Assembly: GCA_023091665.1 (NCBI GenBank)
Contig: JALJCQ010000015.1
Location: 682,001 to 746,000 of the forward strand
Direction: 5' to 3'
From: Pythium myriotylum
Lineage: Eukaryota > Oomycota > Peronosporomycetes > Pythiales > Pythiaceae
DNA: 64,000 bases
A program made the position numbers and the translations under genes. Below, piece by piece: positions 1-9,333 of the stretch. How positions within the stretch are numbered: position 1 is the stretch's first letter; every line of letters starts with the position of its first letter. The notes beneath the pieces were generated by a model that was not told the origin of the DNA, searched no databases, and saw only the letters and a list, made by a program, of their open reading frames with translations.

Positions 1-2
1 AG

Positions 3-698
3 CTTGAGCATCCCCGAATTGTGGAGTTTATCGGCATGGCGTGGAAGAGTCGTCGGGATCTCAGTGTTATCACTGAACTCATGGGTGGTGGAGATCTCCA
101 TTCAAAACTATACAAACACCGAGACGCGGTGTCAAAAGACTGGGTAAAGCCTTGGGGATCCTCGAGTATCAAGTGCAAAGCCGCCATCGCGCAAGACGTT
201 GCAGAAGCTGTTGTCTATCTCCATTCGTTCAGCAGCCCGATATTACATCGTGATTTGAAGGCGAAGAATGTTCTTCTAGATGAAGCGGGCAACGCAAAAC
301 TCAGTGACTTCGGCATCACACGCGAACTAGAACTCGACAAAACCATGACGGCTGAAGTCGGCACTAGTGCATGGATCGCGCCAGAGGTGCTGCGAGGCGA
401 ACGGTATAGCGAGATGGCCGACATTTACTCGTTCGGGGTACTACTGGTCGAGATGGATTTGTGTCGGCATCCGCTTGGGGATCACCTCAAATCGTCCGAT
501 ACATCTCTCAGCGGAGCCTTCAGAAATGCTCAATTGATAATGGCAGTAAGCAACGGTGAGTTGCGGCCGGCTGTGTCGTCAGATTGTCCAGCAAGCGTGG
601 GTCAGCTTGCTGAGTGGTGCCTGAGGTACGACCCTGAGCAACGCCCTACGGCGATGGAAGTATTCTATATGCTCCGACAGGTTCCTCGAGAACAATAA
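3..698 (+). CDS. TKL-type protein kinase, C-terminal part (5' truncated by window edge)
   Basis: The frame is open from base 3, so the gene begins before the window. The visible 231 residues are the C-terminal two thirds of a Ser/Thr kinase of the tyrosine-kinase-like group. They include the hinge-like segment MGGGDLHSKL, the catalytic loop HRDLKAKNV, the Mg-binding DFGIT, the activation segment GTSAWIAPEVL, then SFGVLLVEMDL and a C-lobe ending in ...YMLRQVPREQ. All key residues in the visible part (HRD Asp, N, DFG Asp, APE) are present. It closely resembles the kinase domains of the three receptor kinases that follow, so the missing part is probably an LRR ectodomain and a membrane segment, but that is inference. 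It is tail-to-tail with the next gene (120 bp gap). Confidence 0.85.
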   Translation, partial: LEHPRIVEFIGMAWKSRRDLSVITELMGGGDLHSKLYKHRDAVSKDWVKPWGSSSIKCKAAIAQDVAEAVVYLHSFSSPILHRDLKAKNVLLDEAGNAKLSDFGITRELELDKTMTAEVGTSAWIAPEVLRGERYSEMADIYSFGVLLVEMDLCRHPLGDHLKSSDTSLSGAFRNAQLIMAVSNGELRPAVSSDCPASVGQLAEWCLRYDPEQRPTAMEVFYMLRQVPREQ

Positions 699-818
699 CA
701 CGAGATTCCTACTCATCATGTCTCCAACCGCGTTTCGTTTCTGTTTGGTTGTATTATATCAGCGGACATAAGCTGGTCGTTAAGGATCCGCAAAATAAAA
801 TCACACGCGTCACTAGGT

Positions 819-3723
819 TTATTCGTTGTTCGCGTGGTTGATCGCTTGGATTTGTTCCACGACTTCATCCATCGTGGGTCGATCAATGGGGTTGAAGGCA
901 AGGCACTGGTTCGCCAGGGACTGGACACGATGGGGACAATCAGCGGACATCACCGGAGCAATCTTGCCCGCTCCAACCAGCACTATCAGCCGCGCGTTGT
1001 CGATAGCTGCAAAGCTGGCCATCATGCTATTGCGCGACAGTTGATTTGAGGCGTTTGCGTAGGGATGACTACACAAATCCATCTCTACGAGCAAAACGCC
1101 GAACGAGAACACGTCCGCTTTCTCACTGTAGCGCTCCCCACGTAGGACTTCTGGCGCGATCCACGCAGCTGTGCCAATGTCCGACGTCATGGTAGCGTCT
1201 TGGATTTCCCGACTGATGCCGAAATCGCTTATCTTTGCATTGCCTTCTGCGTCAAGGAGCACATTGCGTGCCTTGATGTCGCGATGCATCACCGGACTGC
1301 TCAACGAGTGCAAGTATGCGATAGCCTCCGCCACATCCTGTGCGATCGAAGCCTTACTCTTGAAGTTCGTTGGTGCCCACGTGTAAAACCAGTCACTTGG
1401 AGAAGGCGAAGCGTGTTTGTGGATGACTGAATGCAGATCACCACCACTCATATACTCGAGCACTGCTGATAGGTCTCTCAGACTACTCCACGTCGCGCCG
1501 ATGAACTCGACGATCTTCGGGTGGCGAAGGCTCGCACAAAGTCGGATTTCACCCATGAAGCGCCGTAGGGCTGCGTCGTCGCGCCAAGTATCGGGCAACA
1601 TTTGCTTGACGACAACATTGCGATTCCGGTATTTGCCGCGGAAGACGACACCGAATCCTCCACGCGCAATCACACGGTCAAGTTGCACCTCGCTTTGATC
1701 GATACGGAATGGCAGCAGTGCCTTATCGTTGCGCACGTCGTCTTCAAGATACTCCTGGGATGATCCCGCTGGATCTGAGACTGGTTGGTTTGAAGGATTA
1801 GATTCTTCAAGCGCGACAAAGGCATCGATATCTACAGCATCTTTTTTTCTCGACTTCCTGATGAGCATACCGACACGGCAGCCAATCACCACAGTTACCA
1901 GTGCAAGTACCGAGCCGACGATCGCGACAATCACTAGGAGAGACGTCGAGTTTGAGGATTTGCTACTTGTTAGCTCACTTGTGCTTGGGGATGTTGAACT
2001 TGGAGCAGTCGTCTTCGTTTCTGACTTTTGTCGTTTTTGCGGACTTGACAATGAGCCATTTGACGAGCCTGGCTGTGAGTTCGAGCTTTCTTCTCCTTGA
2101 GAATCGGTGGGTGCAGAGCCAAGACTATTTTCCGACTTTGGAGATCCCTCAGGAGAAGGCGAGGCTTCTGGACTCGATGATGACGACGAACTGTCGGCAG
2201 AGCTTTCTGTCGTCTTTGTTGTACTTCCACTGGTCGTCCCCCCTGATTTTGGTTTGGTTGTGGCGCTCTCTGATGGGCTCGGAGACGGCGTCGTGGGAGA
2301 TCCTCCAGAAGATACGTATAGAGAATCGAAGTCCTCGTCACTTATGACACATACGTTTGCTGCACCCAACGGCTTCAGTTGTGCGGAGCCTGAACACGAG
2401 GATTGCGTTGTCTTCAGCGTCAACTGGGTGAGCGAACCAAATAGCTCAAAGTCAGTTTCGCGGAGCTCAAGGCTGTCAACTGAACCAAGTTTGCTGCGAG
2501 ACCCCGAGGTCAGCATGGAGAAGCACTTGCGCATAAACATGCTTCACTTACAGGGTCTTAAGAGCTCGAGGCCATTGGATGCCTCTTACGACGGTGAATG
2601 TAGCAGCACCATCTAGGAAATTGCTGGCCGTGACAACAGAATAGTTAGGTCAAGAAATAGTGCAAGTCTTTACGCTGTGGTACACACATTGTTGTGAGCG
2701 AGTCTGGTAACGCTATCCGGTCTAGTTTGGTGACGAGACTTGCTTGAAGAGTCCTGTGGAATCATCGTGAGCTTATCGAACCAAAATGTTGGGGTACATC
2801 ATTTGTCGTACAGAGATACAAGGGTGCTGGGAAGGCTGAAGTCAAGCGCAGCAAGCTTGTTCCCACTGACATCTCTGTCGATTACAAGCAATTGAGCATA
2901 CACTAGTGCATAGTAACGGAGTGGATGGCACTCACAATGTCTTCAAGCCTGATGGTAACGAGAGGGCCTTCATCGACGAGATGTCGTCTCCCTTGAGGAT
3001 TCTGCAGATACAATATCAAGGTCAACAAAAACCATAGGTTTTGAATGCTTTTTCGCGCTTACATCTTTGTCAGACTCGCGGGAAATTTCAGTCGATCCAC
3101 GGCCGACACGGCGACAGAGCTATGAGAAGACTGCTTAGAACGAATTTGCTAGAGGAATCAGTGAACTGGTGACTTACATAGATGTAACACTTGACGGAAA
3201 TTTGACGTTTTCGAGTGAGTCTCGACGGGTCGTACCCATTGATCTATCGCGCGACCTCTTAGTAATTTGTGGCGGCGGCCATCATCCCCATACAGCGGAA
3301 ACACTACTCACACAAAATTCAACGACTTGGCCGCCGTGAGGTCGACACTTTGCGAGAGACTGCCACCCAGCGTTCTGATGCCAATCCCATGCTATAAGGA
3401 GTCTGATGGGAGAGGATCAGCGATAGAATGACGACTTACAGTTGTGCGGTCAGACTTGGGATGCTGCTGACGCGGTCGATTGCGTAGTCGGAGAAGGTAA
3501 ACTTGACGTCCCGGGAGCCGCCAAAAGCCATGTCGCGCACAATAAATGTGTCGACTTTAACAGTGCAGTCTGGCGACACGATCCAGGCTTCACTCATGGA
3601 ATTGTCGGGCGACGCCATAAGCGTCACGACTGCTGGCGGCTCAGCTTGTGTGCGCGGACATGGTGTCGCGTTCACGGTGAGCGCCAACGTGGCGAAGATG
3701 ACAAAGCTCGAGGACCGAACCAT
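819..3723 (-). CDS. LRR transmembrane receptor kinase (TKL), 9 exons, about 803 aa
   Basis: Exons (high to low): 3723-3440, 3374-3312, 3243-3178, 3119-3063, 3001-2936, 2874-2812, 2753-2688, 2623-2552, 2493-819. All introns are phase 2 and the coding sum is 2412 nt. Exon 1 carries a signal peptide (MVRSSSFVIFATLALTVNA) and a cysteine-containing N-terminal module (CPRTQAEPP...SPDC). Exons 2-8 each encode one LRR. Exon 9 encodes the last half repeat, a cysteine pair (SSCSGS...VCVISD), a Ser/Thr/Pro-rich stalk, a membrane segment (about LLVIVAIVGSVLALVTVVIG) and a complete kinase. Kinase motifs are GGFGVVFRG, VVVKQM, MHRDIKARNV, DFGIS and AWIAPEVL. It probably senses an extracellular ligand at the plasma membrane and phosphorylates Ser/Thr targets. 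The start was chosen as the ATG directly before the signal peptide; an in-frame upstream ATG (3816) would bury it. Splice sites are inferred, but frame and repeat register agree throughout. Confidence 0.85.
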
Positions 3724-3976
3724 GCGTGGTGGGGCAAAAGTTCCAGTGGATTCTCTCCCCCCTTGCGAGTTGGCAACGCAAGTTTCCGCGTAACAGTTCA
3801 GCACGTAGCTGTGCAAGCGACAGGCTGTATCTCACATATGTGAGACCATGAATCCGGAAGGAATCCAGTCCACAGTGACGTAATGGACATGTGGGTCAAC
3901 ATCCTGTTACTGAAATGAACTTACTGAATTACGAAGAGTAGCACTACATACATCACCACACTTGACAAGAGCCTTT

Positions 3977-6170
3977 CTAGAAGGTCGAGTCACGGAACGA
4001 TGAGAAGTCGCCGTCGTCGTCTTCCTTGGACGACGCGGCTCGAGCCTTGGCTCGCTTCTTGAGGTAGACAACGCCGTAGACGACAAAAGCTGTTGCGACG
4101 ACAAGCACTGCCCCAGCCACAGCTATAATGATGAGTACCGAGTTCCCAGACGACTTCTCGGACGTTGCGGTCTCGATTCCCGCCGGCGGCGACGACGTTG
4201 CTGTCGTTGATTTCGTGCCTGATGTAGATTGCTTCGGCTTCGAGGCGCTCTGAGAGATCGTACCTGCGTTGGTCGTTGTGGGCCCGAGACTACTGCTACT
4301 TGTCGTAGGCGTCGTTTCTTCTGTTCCACCACTACTAGACCCTCCTTCGGAGGCGGCAGAAGCATTCGACGTCGAAGTGGACTTTGGAGTCTTGGTCGCT
4401 TTTGCTCCGCCACTCGAGACATCTGGCGTTGTAGGGTCCGATGACGTCGAATCTTCCGTTGAGGAGGCTGGCGTTCCTGCATCGCTCGTTGAACCCGGAG
4501 CAGTCGTGGCCGTCGACCCCGGCGTTGCCGTCGGTGTCGACGACGCCGGTGCCTCTGTCGTCGCTGTTGAGCTTCGGTAGAGTGCGTTGAAGCGTTCGTC
4601 TGTGATCGTGAAAATCCATCGTTAATTGAGACGGGAACAGGTTAGAAATTTTCCCCAGCTGCTTACCGCTAATCACGCACACGTTGCGACTTCGGCGTCC
4701 CATAGCCTTCATGTCGGCCGGAGCTTTGCACGATGTAACGAAAGTCATGATGTCTACAGAAGCTTGTGGCAAGCTGGTAATGATGTCGAAGTCGGTGGAG
4801 CGGATCTCAAACGTCGACAGAGCGCTCGCGCCGTAGAAGTTCCTAGTGAATTCCAAGTCAGCAATGGAATCAAGTCCCCATGCCTCATGAACGCACAATT
4901 TCTTTAGCCCACGTGGCCACTGGACACCACGGACGATTTGGGCTTTTGTGTCGAACGCGCTACAGCAGCGAAACTTAGTATCCGCGAGACCCGTTCAACG
5001 CAACTTTAGACTTACATTGTCTGCAAGGAGTCCGGAAATGTAACCTGCTCGATAGTCTGGAGCGACTCCGTGCTCGTAACAGTCCTATCAATGAATCCGT
5101 CAGTAACAGTGAAGCAGCGCCAAAGCACGCTGAGGACGTAGTCGTACAAGGTCTCGAGTTGGTTGGGAAAGTTGATGTCGAGCGAGGTTAGTGCGCTGGT
5201 TGATATGGTGCTGGTGCATACAAGGCAGTTCCATTAGGCAGAATCCAAGCAAACCTGGCGATCACAAAACTCACAGCGTCTTGAGTCCTGATGGAAGATC
5301 AGTGTTCTTCATTGTCGAGACCTGTTGCAACTTGATATCTCTACAATAGCTTGGTGTCAGTTGATCTCCAGGTGGTGGTTGCAAACAAGCACGTTTTACA
5401 AAGTTTGAAGACCGGAGGGAAACTTTACACCTTCCAAGGAGAGTGCACTTCCAGCCATGACGATCCTTCACGATGCCACAAAGGCAAGTTAGCGCACTCC
5501 TATCCGCTGAATACAAACAACTCGCTCGCGTACAGCTGAGTCAAGCTGTCCGGAAACTTGAACCCACTAATACTCGTGACGGTTCCTAGTCCAAATTTCC
5601 TACAGGGCAGAACAAGTAAGCATTCGCTCTGGAAACTGGTTCAATGACTGCGGACACGTGCAATGTTTGAAGCGAGCTTGGGAATTTGAAGTTATCCAGC
5701 GAATCTCGAGGACTTCCACCAAAGCGCCTACAGAGATCCATAGAGTATTAGAGCTGATCAACTGAGAGCAAAAGCAGCACTTACACTTCCGCCAGCGAAG
5801 GTGCATTCGTGAGGTCAACCAACTGCGAAAGTACACTGGAGTCGAATGAACTGCACGTCCTCAAATGTCAGATTACAAAACGAAATCCCGAGAGTACCTC
5901 CTCTCACATTGTAAGCGTAGACGATGGGATACTTTCGACGCGGTACAGCGTCTGCTCGTAGAGCCCCAAGTGGCCCGTGCTGGTGAGCTTCGTCCTTGAA
6001 ACTCGGCAGTCGGGGAACACAATCCACGATTCGTTTGTCGGATTCGACTTCGACGCGATGAGCGTGGCCACGAGCGGCGGCTCAGCTCCCGTGTCTTTGC
6101 ATGGCGCTGCCGCTGCACTCGTCGCAAGCGACAATGCGAGCAACGCCCAGAGACTGGAAATGCGAGCCAT
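3977..6170 (-). CDS. LRR transmembrane receptor-like protein lacking a kinase, 11 exons, about 528 aa
   Basis: Exons: 6170-5908, 5850-5785, 5727-5662, 5599-5534, 5465-5400, 5340-5275, 5210-5148, 5084-5016, 4959-4897, 4842-4667, 4599-3977 (sum 1587 nt, in frame). It has a signal peptide (MARISSLWALLALSLATSA), the same N-terminal cysteine module as its neighbours (PCKDTGAEPP), eight single-LRR exons, a C-terminal cap with the C...VCVIS cysteine pair, a long Thr/Ser-rich stalk, a membrane helix (VLIIIAVAGAVLVVATAFVV) and a short tail (YLKKRAKARAASSKEDDD...) that stops at 3977. There is no kinase. It is a paralogue of the receptor kinases on either side and could be a co-receptor, a decoy or a ligand-binding partner (inference). 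The intron after the third exon starts with GC instead of GT. The juxtamembrane NDVRND motif of the kinase members is absent. Confidence 0.8.
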
Positions 6171-6738
6171 GCCTTCTCAGATCGAAGTCAAATGGAGAAT
6201 GCCGAGACCAAGTCTGGCGTTCTGCCAGGAACATCTTGACCCAATTCATGGTGTGCACAGAAAGGCTGTATCTCGCGAAGAGCTATCGATTGGCTCGTTG
6301 TTGGGAAGTAATGCGGTGCAGCTGGGACTGACGCACTGCATCATTTGACGACTGCTGGTGGGAGTACTGAGATAACTTCCAACGGAGAAGTACAGAGAAT
6401 ACATACTGAAATAAAAACTTCATGAACAAAATCCGCTTCTTGCCTAGACTGAAGATCCACAGTGAGGCCTTCAACTCAATTGCACATGTAGATCCGCTGC
6501 CGGCTGATAGGCGATGATAATCTTAATACGAGGTATGGCCGGGTCCATGAAAATCAGTTGGACGCACAAATTTTGGTGAGGCTTCTGAGGATGGGATCCG
6601 TGGAGATCACGAGGGGGTATCAACACCAGTGAGTCCGTCGCTGCGCGATCAGTAAGGAAGCGATCTAGCGAAGCAGCCGTCATAGAATGGGAAATGGGGT
6701 GCTGTGCATTTAACGAGGGCCTGTCTTCAGCCATGAGC
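6171..6738. other. Intergenic, no gene seen
   Basis: This 568-bp spacer lies between the 5' end of the kinase-less LRR receptor and the 3' end of the next receptor kinase, both on the minus strand. It must hold the promoter of the former and the 3' UTR of the latter. I see no convincing ORF, RNA gene or repeat. Confidence 0.5.
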
Positions 6739-9019
6739 TCACGCCGTCTCTACAACCTTGACTGCATCACGTGCTTTCCTCAGCTGAGAGAGGACTTCAT
6801 CGGCCGTCGGCCTGGTGTCTGGTTCAAACCTGACACACTGGTCAACCAAGGCCTGCAGTCCTCTCGGGCATTCACTCGTTGTACACGGGCGCAACTTGCC
6901 TGTGCTCACTAAGATTGCAATCTGAGTATTCTTGTACACGCCATGGCTAACTGCAGATTTCTCTGCTGATTGAAGATCGCTCCTACTGGATACATCCAGT
7001 AGCCCTGGATACGGGTGGCCGCATCGATCCAGTTCCACCAGTAGCACTCCAAGTGAGTAAATGTCGGCCTTCTCGCTGTAACGCTCACCACGTAACACCT
7101 CTGGAGCGATTCCTGCAGCGGTTCCTATGTCCCCCGTCATCGTTTCGTCGACTTGAAGTTCACGACTAATGCCAAAATCGCTGAGCTTGGCGTGGCCTTG
7201 AAGATCGAGAAGGATATTCTTGGCCTTGAGGTCTCTGTGGAGAACGGGAGGCGATAGTCCGTGTAAATACACGATAGCCTCAACAACGTCCACAGCGATT
7301 GAGAGCTTGCATTCGAGTTCTTGATCGGTCCAACGCTCAAACCAGCCCCGCGGGTTTGAACGGCCTTCGTGCTTTAGTAACAATGCATGAAGATCTCCCC
7401 CGGCCATCAACTCAATCACAACAGACACGTCGACAAGGCTCGTCCAAGTGATCCCTACAAACGAAACAATCTTCGGATGGGAGAAGCTCGCGCAAAGGCG
7501 GATTTCCGTCATGAAGCGGGCCAGCGCCTTGTCATTTCGCCACGTGCCGGGCAGCATTTGCTTGACCACAACGTCTTGATTACGGTAAGTAGCGCGGTAT
7601 ATTACGCCAAAACCGCCTCGCGCTATGATCTTCGATAGCCGCACCTCTCGCTCGTTCAGTCGTTTCGCGACGAGATTCTCATCGTTGCGGACATCGTTTG
7701 CAAGATATCCATCGGCTGTTGGCTCACCCATGTCAACTGAATCCGTCCTGCCCTCCTCGGCGTTGGTGGCTGACGGAGTCACAAATACTCTGTACCCGAC
7801 GATCAGGATTGATAACGCGACAATTGATCCGACAAGTACGATCATCATCACGATTGTTGTGGAGGACGACGAGGTGGCTGCGTTGACGTCAACGTTACTT
7901 GGAGTTGGAGTCTGAGTGGTCAAGCTCTCTGAGAGGTTCGATCCGTTGGTTGAATTTGTAGAGGTTGGTGAGATTTCCGAACTGGATGATCCGTCCGATG
8001 ACGACGGCTTGATAGTTGTTGCGTTTCCGAACACGTACCGCTCGCTGAATCGTTTGTCTGAGAAACAAGTTGGCTATGCAGTCACGTGTGAAAAGCAGAC
8101 GTGTAGCCACATACCAGTAATCACACAGATATTATTCTTCTCCAAAACCTTCAGCTTGGCTGTTGGATCCGAGCACTTGGAGCTAGCAAGAATCGAGTAC
8201 TCAATAAGGTCTCCTGTTAGGTTGGAGAGCACTTTAAAGTCGGACTCTCTGACTTCGAACTCTGAGTTCGGCGTTGATCCAAGATTCCTGTCAACCGCAC
8301 AACAAGGAATGAAGTGATTATTTGCATCAACACGCATTGCAACCACTGACAGCTTCTTTAACGACGAGATTCGGCACCCTCGAAACACACTGATCGGGCA
8401 TTCGAGGCAGCTTCTACAGACCAGTACTTGAGCATGAGACCAAGTGCATTGAATGCGTCTGGTGGCAATTGGGAGCTCACTTACAACCCCTTTAATGAAC
8501 TTGGAAAATTGATGCCCTCCACGCGCTTGACTGGGTTGCGGTTCAGATCTCTACAATCAGCACCTCGAGCATGAGTTGACTGATTACGATATTCAGAAGA
8601 GTCAAACTCACATCTCCACGACGCCTGTCGGTACCATGGCACTTTCAACTGACAGCAACTCGTTGCCATGAAGTGTTCTACGCGACTCTGACGTCAGTGT
8701 GGGCACGCACAGGAGGTACGAACTTGTGCAAGACCCACAAATACTGCGTGTCCTTCGGAATGCTCAAAACAGACGAGATCGCCAACTCAGCTGCGTCGAG
8801 CAACTTCGAGCCAACCGCGCACCACATCTCTCGCCCGCAGACTTCGGTCGTGAGCACTCGAACGCTGCAGTTGGGCGAGACGACCCAGGCCTGCGACCGC
8901 GGATTCTCCGTCGACGCCATGAGCGTGTTGCCTTCGGGCGCCTCGAGACCTGTCTTCTTGCACTTGGCTGCGAATGCCACGCTCGCCAGAGGCAGCAGCC
9001 ACGTCGCGAGACGCTGCAT
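6739..9019 (-). CDS. LRR transmembrane receptor kinase (TKL), 6 exons, about 655 aa
   Basis: Exons: 9019-8739, 8677-8612, 8550-8485, 8413-8351, 8287-8115, 8057-6739 (sum 1968 nt). Only three LRR exons are present, making it the shortest ectodomain in the cluster. The signal peptide is MQRLATWLLPLASVAFA, followed by the KCKKTGLEAPEG module. The start was taken at the ATG at 9019; a second in-frame ATG lies at 9049. The cap domain ends in NNICVIT and is interrupted by an intron at the same place as in the kinase-less neighbour and in the plus-strand kinase. A Ser/Thr stalk, a membrane helix (IVMMIVLVGSIVALSILIVG) and the juxtamembrane motif NDVRND follow. The kinase is complete (GGFGVIYRA, VVVKQM, HRDLKAKNI, DFGIS), but the activation segment reads GTAAGIAPEVL, with Gly where paralogues have Trp. 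Confidence 0.85.
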
Positions 9020-9333
9020 CGTCGTGGAGCGAAGCCGGCGGCAGCTCATGGACGAACCCCATTGACTAATCCTCTGATATGGAACTTACTCTTCGACGTT
9101 AATACAATCTATCCCTTAATAATTTAAATTATGATTTGTTAAACTTTGTAACTCTTATGATCTATTAACTTTCCATGAACTATACCGTACTCATACATTA
9201 TTTGTAAGAGGTTTTTGAGATATAAGTGGAAATACCCTTTATCAATGCATTTCCCCCGCAACCTCAGCACCATTGACTATCGTTTACTGATCTGCGTGAT
9301 CAATGCTTCGGGAGATGCGAGGCATTCGCCGAC
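9020..9333. promoter_or_regulatory. Divergent promoter region between two receptor kinases
   Basis: These 314 bp separate the start codons of two divergently transcribed LRR receptor kinases. The middle (about 9100-9200) is strikingly AT-rich compared with both coding flanks. Regulatory elements for both genes must lie here or in the first introns. I cannot name a specific factor site. Confidence 0.5.
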
